Of a stretch of 64,000 nucleotides of DNA, positions 52,545 to 59,365 are shown piece after piece. The stretch lies in contig NZ_QFNM01000004.1 in NCBI RefSeq assembly GCF_003248455.1, positions 62,001 to 126,000 on the forward strand, written 5' to 3'. The notes beneath the pieces are model-generated. The model was not told the origin of the DNA, ran no database searches, and was given only the letters and a program-made list of their open reading frames with translations. Positions within the stretch are counted from its first letter, which is position 1, and each line of letters opens with the position of its first letter. The DNA comes from Brevundimonas sp. Lineage in GTDB: Bacteria > Pseudomonadota > Alphaproteobacteria > Caulobacterales > Caulobacteraceae. A program made the translations under genes and the position numbers.

Positions 52545-53017
52545 GATCCGCCCCCCGCCAGCTTCATCTGAGCCGCCAGTTTCAGGGCGCCGATCTGGGC
52601 CATGCCGGCCTTGGCCAGCGCACGCTGCTCGGCGCGCCGGGCCGCCCATTTCTCGCGCGACCAGATCTGGAACCGGTCGTTCAGGCCGACGATGACGACG
52701 GTGTCGCCCAACCCGGCTTCGGCGCACAGGGCTTCCGGCAAGGTGATCCGACCGCCCGCGTCGTAGGACAGACGCACCTGCTCGCCCATCACCTGCCACT
52801 CCAGCGCGGACCGCTCCTCCGACCCGAACGGCAGGGCCTCGATCATCTCGGCATAGACGGCGAACAGCCGGTCCCCGCCCGCTTCCAGGCAGTCCGCCTC
52901 GATGGAGGGGAAGATGAAGACGCCGCCTGCGGCGCCGTTCTCGGTCGTGCGGAAATCGTTGGGGATCAGGAGACGGCGCTTGCCGTCCAGCTGCTTCTCG
53001 TAGGTGGAGAGAAACAC
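52541..53017 (-). CDS. mraZ: Transcriptional regulator MraZ
   Basis: 158 residues with two AbrB-like MraZ repeats: STYEKQLDGKRRLLIPNDFR and VRLSYDAGGRITLPEALC. MraZ binds direct repeats upstream of its own gene and regulates the dcw operon. The start is a GTG at 53017. Upstream lie four TGGGN repeats at 10-bp spacing, a CtrA-like box and a LexA-type box. It heads the nine-gene minus-strand block. Confidence 0.95.
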   Translation of the reverse strand: MFLSTYEKQLDGKRRLLIPNDFRTTENGAAGGVFIFPSIEADCLEAGGDRLFAVYAEMIEALPFGSEERSALEWQVMGEQVRLSYDAGGRITLPEALCAEAGLGDTVVIVGLNDRFQIWSREKWAARRAEQRALAKAGMAQIGALKLAAQMKLAGGGS

Positions 53018-53104
53018 GCCCTGCCCAATCGAGCCCTTCGGCCCGTCCCTAGATGCCTTGGCGAACGCCCGCCGCGCCCGCCTCTCAGCCCCAAATCATG
53101 AAGC

Positions 53105-53139
53105 TGGGATAGCATGGGATGAAATGGGCCTCAATGGGA
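53105..53139. promoter_or_regulatory. Four MraZ-type TGGGN repeats, 10-bp period
   Basis: TGGGA (53105), TGGGA (53115), TGGGC (53125) and TGGGA (53135) follow each other at exactly 10 bp, i.e. TGGGN separated by 5-nt spacers. This is the reported E. coli MraZ operator pattern (there, three repeats). Here they read on the plus strand, opposite to mraZ, about 90-120 bp upstream of its start. Confidence 0.8.
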
Positions 53140-53152
53140 TCGAAGCCCAGAT

Positions 53153-53168
53153 TTAACCATGTTTTGAC
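53153..53168. promoter_or_regulatory. CtrA-like box upstream of mraZ
   Basis: TTAACCATGTTTTGAC is TTAA-N7-TTGA-C, one mismatch from the CtrA full site. It lies between the MraZ repeats and the LexA-type box, about 140 bp upstream of mraZ. Confidence 0.45.
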
Positions 53169-53199
53169 GTGTGACGACTTGAGCACGCCCGCCAAGCCA

Positions 53200-53214
53200 G
53201 AACATACATGGAAC
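53200..53214 (-). promoter_or_regulatory. LexA-type SOS box upstream of mraZ
   Basis: GAACATACATGGAAC is a GAAC-N7-GAAC direct repeat; on the mraZ coding strand it is GTTC-N7-GTTC, the alphaproteobacterial LexA consensus. It lies 183 bp upstream of mraZ. A chance match is possible, but the intergenic position suits a regulatory role. Confidence 0.45.
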
Positions 53215-53331
53215 AAACGAAGTATTCACAGGCTGTGAGCGGTTCTAACCTTTCCAGAACAGACAAGAAGTTAACGGGCGACCCCCTGTGCACGTCCCGT
53301 CAGAACGCTGAAATGCGGGGATAATCCGGCA

Positions 53332-53369
53332 GCCGACCCAGCGACGTGCAAGACGATCGCTGGGTCGGC
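53332..53369. other. Perfect 13-bp inverted repeat downstream of rnpB
   Basis: GCCGACCCAGCGA (53332-53344) and TCGCTGGGTCGGC (53357-53369) form a perfect stem with a 12-nt loop, about 60 bp past the 3' end of the RNase P RNA. No T-run follows. It may be a back-up terminator or processing hairpin. The rest of the 410-bp stretch 53018-53428 has no gene and is the mraZ control region. Confidence 0.55.
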
Positions 53370-53428
53370 GGGCGAGGCGCCCTGTCCGCAGGCCCCGAGC
53401 AGGCGGAAAGCCGAAAGGCGATAAAAAA

Positions 53429-53828
53429 TGCCAGACGGCCTGTAAGCCGGGTTTTGTTCCGCCCCTTGCCGAAGCACGAGACGGCGACGATCATTCCTCT
53501 GGACCGACCATTGCTGATCGGTTCTCGCGACCTACCCGGACATCTGGGGCGGTGAGCCCTGCGAAACAGGACGAATCCTGTCCCGCGCGATGTCCCTATT
53601 TGGTCTTGCTCCAGGCGGGGCTTGCCATGCCGTCCCTGTCGCCAGGTCCGCGGTGGGCTCTTACCCCACCCTTTCACCCTTGCCGCCCGCGAACGGGAGG
53701 CGGTTTGCTTTCTGTGGCGCTATCCCTCGGGTCGCCCCGGGCGGAAGTTATCCGCCGCCTTTTCACCGTGGAGCCCGGACTTTCCTCGACGGACGCGAAG
53801 TCCGCCGCGACCGCCCGGCCGTCTGCGC
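53429..53828 (-). ncRNA. rnpB: RNase P RNA, bacterial class A
   Basis: The minus strand shows the signature region GAGGAAAGTCCGGGCTCCAC near the 5' end, AGAAAGCAAACCGCC in the middle, and GGGCGGAACAAAACCCGGCT near the 3' end. The ends can pair as helix P1 (AGACGGCC at 53818-53825 with GGCCGTCT at 53432-53439). A T-run at 53422-53428 follows the 3' end. The length of about 400 nt is standard. The exact ends are estimated from P1. Short reading frames over this region are not genes. Confidence 0.95.
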
Positions 53829-53884
53829 CGAGGTCAACCTCGCGCCGGCCCTCGGTGGGCGAATGACGAAATCTCAAACGCCTC

Positions 53885-53913
53885 TTGCAAAACGGACACC
53901 GTTGTCCATTTAA
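53885..53913 (+). promoter_or_regulatory. Promoter and operator of the tetR-efflux operon
   Basis: TTGCAA (53885-53890) and ATTTAA (53908-53913) are 17 bp apart and fit a weak sigma-70-type promoter. The spacer holds a perfect palindrome GGACA-CCGT-TGTCC (53894-53907), placed as an auto-repressor operator would be. The ATG of tetR follows 10 bp later, so the mRNA leader would be very short. Confidence 0.5.
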
Positions 53914-53923
53914 GCGCGACATC

Positions 53924-54499
53924 ATGTCGCGCCCCGCCTCCAAATCCGTCCGCAAGGACGCCGCCCACAACCACGCAGCCCTGCTGGAGGCCGCGCGCGA
54001 GGTGCTGTCCGAACAAGGGCTGGACGCGCCGCTGGACCTGATCGCGGAAAAGGCCGGGGTCGGACGCGGGACCCTGTATCGGCATTTCGCCGACCGCAGC
54101 GAACTGGCCCTGGCCGTTCTGGAAGCCGATGTCGCGGACCTGGGCCGCCGCACCGAGGAACAGGGCGACGATCCGGCCGTCTTCTTCTGGTTCTTGGACC
54201 GGCTGGCCGAGGACATGGTGCGCAACGCCGGCCTGGCGGGGGTGGTGCGGAACGTGCGCTCGCCCGACGCGCTTACCCCCCTGCGGCAGAGCTTGATGCA
54301 GGCGGGCGCCGCGCCGTTGAAGCGGGCCCAGGCGGCCGGCCTGGTCAGAGGGGATTTGCGGCCGATGGACATTCGTCTGATCGCCACGCTGCTAGGCGCC
54401 GGTTTCCAGGGCGCGGACGCAGCCGAGCGCCAGGCGGTGTCGCGACGCACCCGCGCCATCATCCTGGACGGGCTGAGGCCCCGCGCGGGGGCCTGCTGA
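53924..54499 (+). CDS. TetR-family repressor
   Basis: 191 residues. The N-terminal helix-turn-helix is LLEAAREVLSEQGLDAPLDLIAEKAGVGRGTLYRHF, followed by a variable ligand-binding domain. It lies directly before, and overlaps by 1 bp (TGATG), an MFS transporter gene, so it probably represses this efflux operon and responds to a drug-like ligand. The start MSRPASKSVR at 53924 is used; a TTG further upstream lies in the promoter. Confidence 0.93.
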   Translation: MSRPASKSVRKDAAHNHAALLEAAREVLSEQGLDAPLDLIAEKAGVGRGTLYRHFADRSELALAVLEADVADLGRRTEEQGDDPAVFFWFLDRLAEDMVRNAGLAGVVRNVRSPDALTPLRQSLMQAGAAPLKRAQAAGLVRGDLRPMDIRLIATLLGAGFQGADAAERQAVSRRTRAIILDGLRPRAGAC

Positions 54500-56202
54500 T
54501 GGCGCGCGTCGACCGTCATTGGCACCTGCCGTGGGACCAGTATGTCGCCACGTTGAAGCCGCACGAACTGCCCGCCCTGCCCGGCTCGCCCGCCACGCCG
54601 GACCATCCGGCCTGGCTGAGGGTGCAATACGCCCTGACCGGCGTCCTGGTGGCCATGGTCGGCGCCCTGGGCAATGCGGCCGTCACCGCCAACATCGCCA
54701 ATCTGCAGGGCTCGCTGGGGATCACCCTGACCGAGGCGGCGTGGCTGCCGGTCGTCTTCGTGATGACCAACGCCTGCATGAACCTGATCCTGGTCAAGTT
54801 CCGCCAGCAGTACGGGCTTCGCCTGTTCACCCAGATTTGCCTGGGGGCGTTCGTGGCCACCTGCGCAGCGCACCTGCTGGTCGACAACTACGAATCCACC
54901 CTGGTCGTGCGCGCGGCGGCCGGCATGGCGGCGGCGGGCCTGAGCAGCCTGGGCTTCCTCTATATGATCCAGGCCTTCCCGGCCAAACACCGCCTGAAGG
55001 GGCTGGTGATCGGGATCGGCCTGGCCAGTTTCGCCGTGCCGCTGGCGCGCCTGGTCATGCCGACCCTGCTGCAGTTGAACGACTGGAAGGCCTTCTACAC
55101 CTTCGAACTGGGCATGGCGCTCCTGGCCTTGGCGGCCGTGCAGGTGCTGCATCTGCCGCCATCCGAGCGGCTGAAGCTGTTCGAGCCGCTGGATTTCGTC
55201 ACCTTCGCCCTGTTCGCGCCGGGCGTCGCCCTGCTGGCGGCGGTGCTGGGGCTAGGCCGGATCGTCTGGTGGACGGAAGCGGCCTGGATCGGCTGGGCGC
55301 TGGTCGGCTCCATCGTGCTGCTGACGGTCGCCCTGGTGATCGAGCACAACCGCGCCAATCCGCTGATCAACACCCGCTGGCTGACGGGCCGGGACGTGCT
55401 GCGCCTGTTCGGGGCGATCATCCTGATCCGCGTCACCCTGTCGGAACAGACCTCGGGGGCCGTGGGGTTCCTGAGCGTCGTGGGCCTGGGGCAGGACCAG
55501 CTTCATGGCCTGTTCCTGCTGATCCTTTTGTCGATGATCGCGGGCACGGCGGTCAGCGCCCTGACGCTGAACATGACCAAGCTGCACAAGCCCATCGCCA
55601 TCGCCTTGGGGCTGATCGCCATCGGCGCCTTCATCGACAGCCACGCGACCATACTGACGCGCCCGGCCCAGCTTTATTTCAGCCAGGCCCTGGTCGCCTT
55701 CGCCTCGGCCATGTTCGTCGGCCCGGCCCTGCTGATCGGCGTGGGCCGGGTGCTGCAGACCAATCCGCGCAACCTGATCAGCTTCATCGTCATGTTCAGC
55801 GTGCTGCAGAACGTGGGCGGCCTGGCCGGCTCGGCCCTGGTCGGCACGATCCAGGTCCTGCGCGAGAAGTTCCATTCCAACGAACTGGCGGCCGGGATCA
55901 GCGCCGTCGACCCGCTGGTCAGCCAGCGCCTGGCCCAGCTGTCCGGCGCCTACGCCCACGTCATCGCCGATCCCGCCCTTCTGAAGGCCGAGGGCGTGGC
56001 CATGCTGAGCCGCCAGGTGACGCAGCAGGCCAACATCCTGGCCTACAACGACGTCTTTCTGATCGTTTCCGTCATCGCCGCCCTGGGCTGCGCCTGGGTG
56101 ACGGCCATCCATCTTCGCCCCCGTTTCAAGGCCCGCAAACAAGCGCGCCGCGACGCCCGGCTGGCTGAGCGGCAGGCCGCAGCCGCCGCCGCCGTCGATT
56201 GA
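54499..56202 (+). CDS. MFS drug transporter of the DHA2 (EmrB-like) type
   Basis: 567 residues with a 50-residue cytoplasmic N-terminus and about 13-14 membrane segments, starting at YALTGVLVAMVGALGNAAV. DHA2 members with an adaptor protein pump drugs across both membranes. The following gene is an EmrA-like adaptor, 21 bp downstream. No outer-membrane partner is in this operon; the NodT-type gene at 57932-59365 or another could serve. The C-terminus is basic and Ala-rich. Confidence 0.88.
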   Translation: MARVDRHWHLPWDQYVATLKPHELPALPGSPATPDHPAWLRVQYALTGVLVAMVGALGNAAVTANIANLQGSLGITLTEAAWLPVVFVMTNACMNLILVKFRQQYGLRLFTQICLGAFVATCAAHLLVDNYESTLVVRAAAGMAAAGLSSLGFLYMIQAFPAKHRLKGLVIGIGLASFAVPLARLVMPTLLQLNDWKAFYTFELGMALLALAAVQVLHLPPSERLKLFEPLDFVTFALFAPGVALLAAVLGLGRIVWWTEAAWIGWALVGSIVLLTVALVIEHNRANPLINTRWLTGRDVLRLFGAIILIRVTLSEQTSGAVGFLSVVGLGQDQLHGLFLLILLSMIAGTAVSALTLNMTKLHKPIAIALGLIAIGAFIDSHATILTRPAQLYFSQALVAFASAMFVGPALLIGVGRVLQTNPRNLISFIVMFSVLQNVGGLAGSALVGTIQVLREKFHSNELAAGISAVDPLVSQRLAQLSGAYAHVIADPALLKAEGVAMLSRQVTQQANILAYNDVFLIVSVIAALGCAWVTAIHLRPRFKARKQARRDARLAERQAAAAAAVD

Positions 56203-56223
56203 ATTTCGAAAGCTGACCCCGCC

Positions 56224-57318
56224 ATGACCGACACCGCCGCCCCCGCACCCGCTCCCGCCGCCCCCCAGGCCGCGCCCGCGCCTGAACCGAAGAAGCGCGT
56301 GCTGTGGTCGGTGATCGCGGCCTGCGTGGCGGTGGCGGCCGTCGGCCTGGTGCTTTACGCTTGGCAGTTGCCGCCCTTCACCGGCCATATCCAGCGGACC
56401 GACAACGCCTATGTGCGCGGCCAGGTGACGCTGATCAGCCCGCAGGTCAGCGGCTATGTCACCGACGTTCCGGTCCAGGACTTTCAGATGGTGCGACAGG
56501 GCCAGTTGCTGGCCCAGGTCGACGACCGCATCTATCGCCAGCGGCTGGAGCAGGCCGAGGCCAACCTGCACTCGGCCGAGGCGGCCCTGTCCAACTCTAC
56601 CCAGACCCAGGCGTCGGCGCGCGGATCGGTGGCCCAGCAGCGCGCCTCCATCGCCGCCGCCGAGGCGACCCTGACCCGCGCCCAGGCCGACGCCGATCGC
56701 GCCCGCACCCTGAAGGCCGGCGGCTGGGTGTCGCAATCCAATGTCGACATCGCCGAGGCCGCCCTGCGCAGCGCCCAGGCCCAACTCGCCCAGGCCCGCG
56801 CCGCCGAGGGCATCGCCCAGACCGGCGTCGCCTCCGCCGTCGTCGGTCGCGACAGCCTGGCCGCCGCCGTGGAGAATGCGCGCGCCGCCGTGCGCCTGGC
56901 CCAGATCGACCTGGCCAACACCCGCATCGTCGCCCCCCGCCCCGGTCGTCTGAGCGAGGTCGGCGTGCGCCAGGGCCAGTATGTCACCGCCGGCACCCAG
57001 CTGATGGGCCTGGTGCCCGACGTGGTCTGGGTCACGGCCAATATGAAGGAGACGCAGATGCGCGACATCCGCGTCGGCCAGCCCGTGATCCTCACCGTCG
57101 ACGCCCTGGGCGGCCAGCGCCTGACCGGCCGGGTCGAGCGCATCGCCCCGGCCGCCGGGTCCGAATTCAGCGTCATCCGTCCCGACAACGCCACCGGCAA
57201 CTTCACCAAGGTCGCCCAGCGCATCCCCGTGCGCATCCGTATCGACCCCGGTCAGGCCGCCGCCCAGCGCCTGGCGCCGGGAATGTCGGTGGTGGCCAGG
57301 GTGAACACGGCGGGCTGA
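56224..57318 (+). CDS. EmrA/HlyD-type membrane fusion protein
   Basis: 364 residues. A Pro/Ala-rich N-terminus, one membrane segment (VLWSVIAACVAVAAVGLVLYAW), a barrel-sandwich part beginning RTDNAYVRGQVTLISPQVSGYV, a long coiled-coil hairpin (about residues 105-205) and a beta-barrel domain fit the adaptor of a tripartite MFS pump. It links the inner-membrane transporter encoded upstream to an outer-membrane channel. Confidence 0.92.
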   Translation: MTDTAAPAPAPAAPQAAPAPEPKKRVLWSVIAACVAVAAVGLVLYAWQLPPFTGHIQRTDNAYVRGQVTLISPQVSGYVTDVPVQDFQMVRQGQLLAQVDDRIYRQRLEQAEANLHSAEAALSNSTQTQASARGSVAQQRASIAAAEATLTRAQADADRARTLKAGGWVSQSNVDIAEAALRSAQAQLAQARAAEGIAQTGVASAVVGRDSLAAAVENARAAVRLAQIDLANTRIVAPRPGRLSEVGVRQGQYVTAGTQLMGLVPDVVWVTANMKETQMRDIRVGQPVILTVDALGGQRLTGRVERIAPAAGSEFSVIRPDNATGNFTKVAQRIPVRIRIDPGQAAAQRLAPGMSVVARVNTAG

Positions 57319-57382
57319 ACGGCGGCCCGACGGAACGGGATCGGCCGCGCCGCGCTCCTCTTTCGAAAATCAGGAGCGCATC

Positions 57383-57559
57383 ATGGACCGCCAACAGACC
57401 GAAGGCCGCGAAAAGAACGGAGCCGACCCCGCCGGCAAGCCAGACCCCGCCACGTCGGACAAGGCCGTAAAGGCCGTAGGCGAGGCCGAACAGCAGAGCG
57501 CCGGCCCGGACGGCCCGGATGCATCGGCCGTCGGCGAAACCTTCAAGCGCAAACCCTAG
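57383..57559 (+). CDS. Small acidic/basic hydrophilic protein, 58 residues
   Basis: Unrecognised. MDRQQTEGREKNGADPAGKP begins a highly charged, low-complexity protein lacking hydrophobic stretches, ending VGETFKRKP. A strong AGGAG lies 6-7 nt before the ATG at 57383. It is 64 bp after the HlyD gene on the same strand and may be the last gene of that operon. Its composition suggests an intrinsically disordered protein. Confidence 0.6.
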   Translation: MDRQQTEGREKNGADPAGKPDPATSDKAVKAVGEAEQQSAGPDGPDASAVGETFKRKP

Positions 57560-57572
57560 CGGCGGTCAGCAG

Positions 57573-57782
57573 CTAGGCGGCCCTGCGCCGCATCGACAGG
57601 CGCGCCGCCAGCAGATGGGCGTCATGGGCGCGCATCCGCTCGAAGTTGCCCAGGCCCAGGGCCAGGGCGCGCAGGATCTCGGCCTGACGGATCTGCTCGG
57701 GGCAGGCCGGCAGCGACGGCTCGGCCCGCGCCAGTTCGGCGTCCAGTTCGGCCATCATATCGGCCAGTATCGCATCGTTCAT
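57573..57782 (-). CDS. Small SOS-box-linked protein, 69 residues
   Basis: Unrecognised. MNDAILADMMAELDAELARA begins a mostly helical, soluble, charged protein ending in RLSMRRRAA. GGAGG lies 5 nt before the ATG at 57782, which decides the start; longer frames read through the promoter. Upstream at 57831-57845 is a GAAC-N7-GAAC box. It faces the small plus-strand gene tail-to-tail. By analogy with SidA and DidA in Caulobacter it might be a damage-induced effector, but it lacks a membrane segment; function unknown. Confidence 0.62.
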   Translation of the reverse strand: MNDAILADMMAELDAELARAEPSLPACPEQIRQAEILRALALGLGNFERMRAHDAHLLAARLSMRRRAA

Positions 57783-57830
57783 CTGATCCTCCATCGCGCC
57801 ACGACCGCAGAGGCGTTTAGAGCACGAACG

Positions 57831-57845
57831 GAACAAAAGCGGAAC
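57831..57845 (-). promoter_or_regulatory. LexA-type SOS box of the small minus-strand gene
   Basis: GAACAAAAGCGGAAC is GAAC-N7-GAAC, on the coding strand GTTC-N7-GTTC, the alphaproteobacterial LexA consensus with an A/T-rich spacer. A further GAAC lies at 57826-57829. It is 49 bp upstream of the 69-residue gene, a typical distance for LexA control. Confidence 0.6.
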
Positions 57846-57875
57846 ACCAGAGACGGCGCCGATTGTGGACGAACG

Positions 57876-57906
57876 AAAAAGGGCCGGGCGACGCATCGCC
57901 CGGCCC
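57876..57906 (-). terminator. Intrinsic terminator of the RND efflux operon
   Basis: A perfect 11-bp stem (GGGCCGGGCGA / TCGCCCGGCCC) with a CGCA loop is followed on the minus strand by five T. It lies 26 bp past the NodT-type gene and insulates the SOS-box gene from the efflux operon. Confidence 0.88.
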
Positions 57907-57931
57907 CTTTGATCGGTAGATCGCGCCAGCG

Positions 57932-59365
57932 TCAGCCGTCGGCCTGCCAGCCGCCGGCCAGAGCGCGGAACAGGGCGATCTGGTAGGTGGTGACAAGAGC
58001 GTCCGACTGGGCCAACGCCGCCTCGGCCGCCGCCTGGGTGCGCTCGGCGTCCAGCACCAGCAGAAAGCTGTCGGCCCCGGCGTTGAAGCGCTGCCGCGAC
58101 AATTCGGCGGCGCGGGCCGCCTGGTCGCGCGCCTCGGTCAGGGCCGCGCGGCGGTCCAGCTCGTTGGCGTAGTTGGAAAGCGCCGTCTCGGTTTCCTGAA
58201 GCGCCGTCAGAACCGTCTGGTCGAAGGTCGCCAGCGCCGCGTCGGAACGGGCGCCGGCGGCCCTGATCTGGGCGCGGGCGGCGAAGACGTTGGGGAAGGA
58301 CCAGCTGATCAGCGGGCCGAAGCTGAAGCGGAAGTTCTGGTCGTCGCCCAACTCGCCCGAGTCCAGCGCGGTCGAGCCGTAGGACCCGCCCAGGCTGATC
58401 TGCGGAAACAGATTGGCGGTGGCCACGTTCACGCGGGCGGCGGCGGCGGCCAGTTCGGCCTCGGCCTGGCGCACGTCGGGGCGACGCGCCAACAGGGCCG
58501 CGCCGTCGCCGACCGGGATGGGCTGGCTGAGCTGGGGCGGCCGGACGCAGGCGGCCGCGGCCTGGCTGGCCTCGGCCGGGGTGCGGCCGATCAGGGTGGA
58601 CAGGCGGAACAGCGCCTCGTTGCGAGCCGCGCGCAGGGTCGGCAGCGTCGCCGCCGTCTGGGCCACGGCCGCGCGGGCGCCGGCCACGTCCAGCCCCGTT
58701 CCTGCACCGCCGTCCAGCAGGGTCTGGGTCAGATTGGCGGTGTTGCGTTGCAGCTCAAGCGTCCGCTCGGCCACCGCGATCTGGGCGTTGGCCGAGCAGG
58801 CGTCGGCATAGGCGCGGGCCGTTTCGGCCGCGACCGTCACCTGGACCGTGGCCAGGGCGGCCTCGGCGGCGCGGGCGTCGGCGCGGGCGGCGCGGATGGT
58901 TGATTCCACCCGGCCGAACAGATCGACCTCGTAGGCCGCCTGCACGCCCACGTCGTAGGTGTCGATCTCGGGAGCCTCTTCGCCGGCCGGCAACCCCTGG
59001 ACCGTGGCGGCCGAGGCGCGGCTGCGCTGGGCCTGGGCGCTGGTGGTCGTGGTGGGGAAGCGGCCGACGCGCGCCTCCGACAGCGACGCCCGCACCGCGC
59101 GCAGATTGGCGAAGGCCGCCTCCAACTGGTTGTTCTCGGCGAAGGCCTGCTGGATCAGGGCGTCCAGCTGCGGATCGTCGTAAAGCCGCCACCAGTCGTC
59201 GCGCGCCGCAGCGGTCGAGACGACGGGGCTGGTCGAGCCGACGAAGGCGCCGGTTCCGGCCGTCGGCAAGTCCGCCGGCGGCGCCTTCGGCCCGACCGCG
59301 CAGGCGGCCACGAGGGCGCTGGACGCCGCGGCGCCCAGAAGGCTGAGGGTTCGATTGCGGCTCAT
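57932..59365 (-). CDS. NodT-type outer-membrane efflux lipoprotein
   Basis: 477 residues. An N-terminal lipobox (SSALVAACAVGP) precedes two outer-membrane efflux (TolC-like) repeats: ADLPTAGTGAF, WWRLYDDPQLDALIQQAF and LLARRPDVRQAEAELAAA, then FPQISLGGSYG. It forms the outer-membrane channel of the RND pump encoded upstream; the start overlaps the RND gene by 1 bp. It might also serve the EmrAB-like pump nearby. Confidence 0.94.
   Translation of the reverse strand: MSRNRTLSLLGAAASSALVAACAVGPKAPPADLPTAGTGAFVGSTSPVVSTAAARDDWWRLYDDPQLDALIQQAFAENNQLEAAFANLRAVRASLSEARVGRFPTTTTSAQAQRSRASAATVQGLPAGEEAPEIDTYDVGVQAAYEVDLFGRVESTIRAARADARAAEAALATVQVTVAAETARAYADACSANAQIAVAERTLELQRNTANLTQTLLDGGAGTGLDVAGARAAVAQTAATLPTLRAARNEALFRLSTLIGRTPAEASQAAAACVRPPQLSQPIPVGDGAALLARRPDVRQAEAELAAAAARVNVATANLFPQISLGGSYGSTALDSGELGDDQNFRFSFGPLISWSFPNVFAARAQIRAAGARSDAALATFDQTVLTALQETETALSNYANELDRRAALTEARDQAARAAELSRQRFNAGADSFLLVLDAERTQAAAEAALAQSDALVTTYQIALFRALAGGWQADG

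Noticed and set aside
53271..53866. Several short frames on both strands over the region 53271-53866.
   Set aside because: They lie on the RNase P RNA gene, whose conserved helices explain the sequence.
53674..55152. A 492-residue minus-strand frame opposite tetR and the MFS gene.
   Set aside because: Antisense shadow that also crosses the RNase P RNA; no motif seen.
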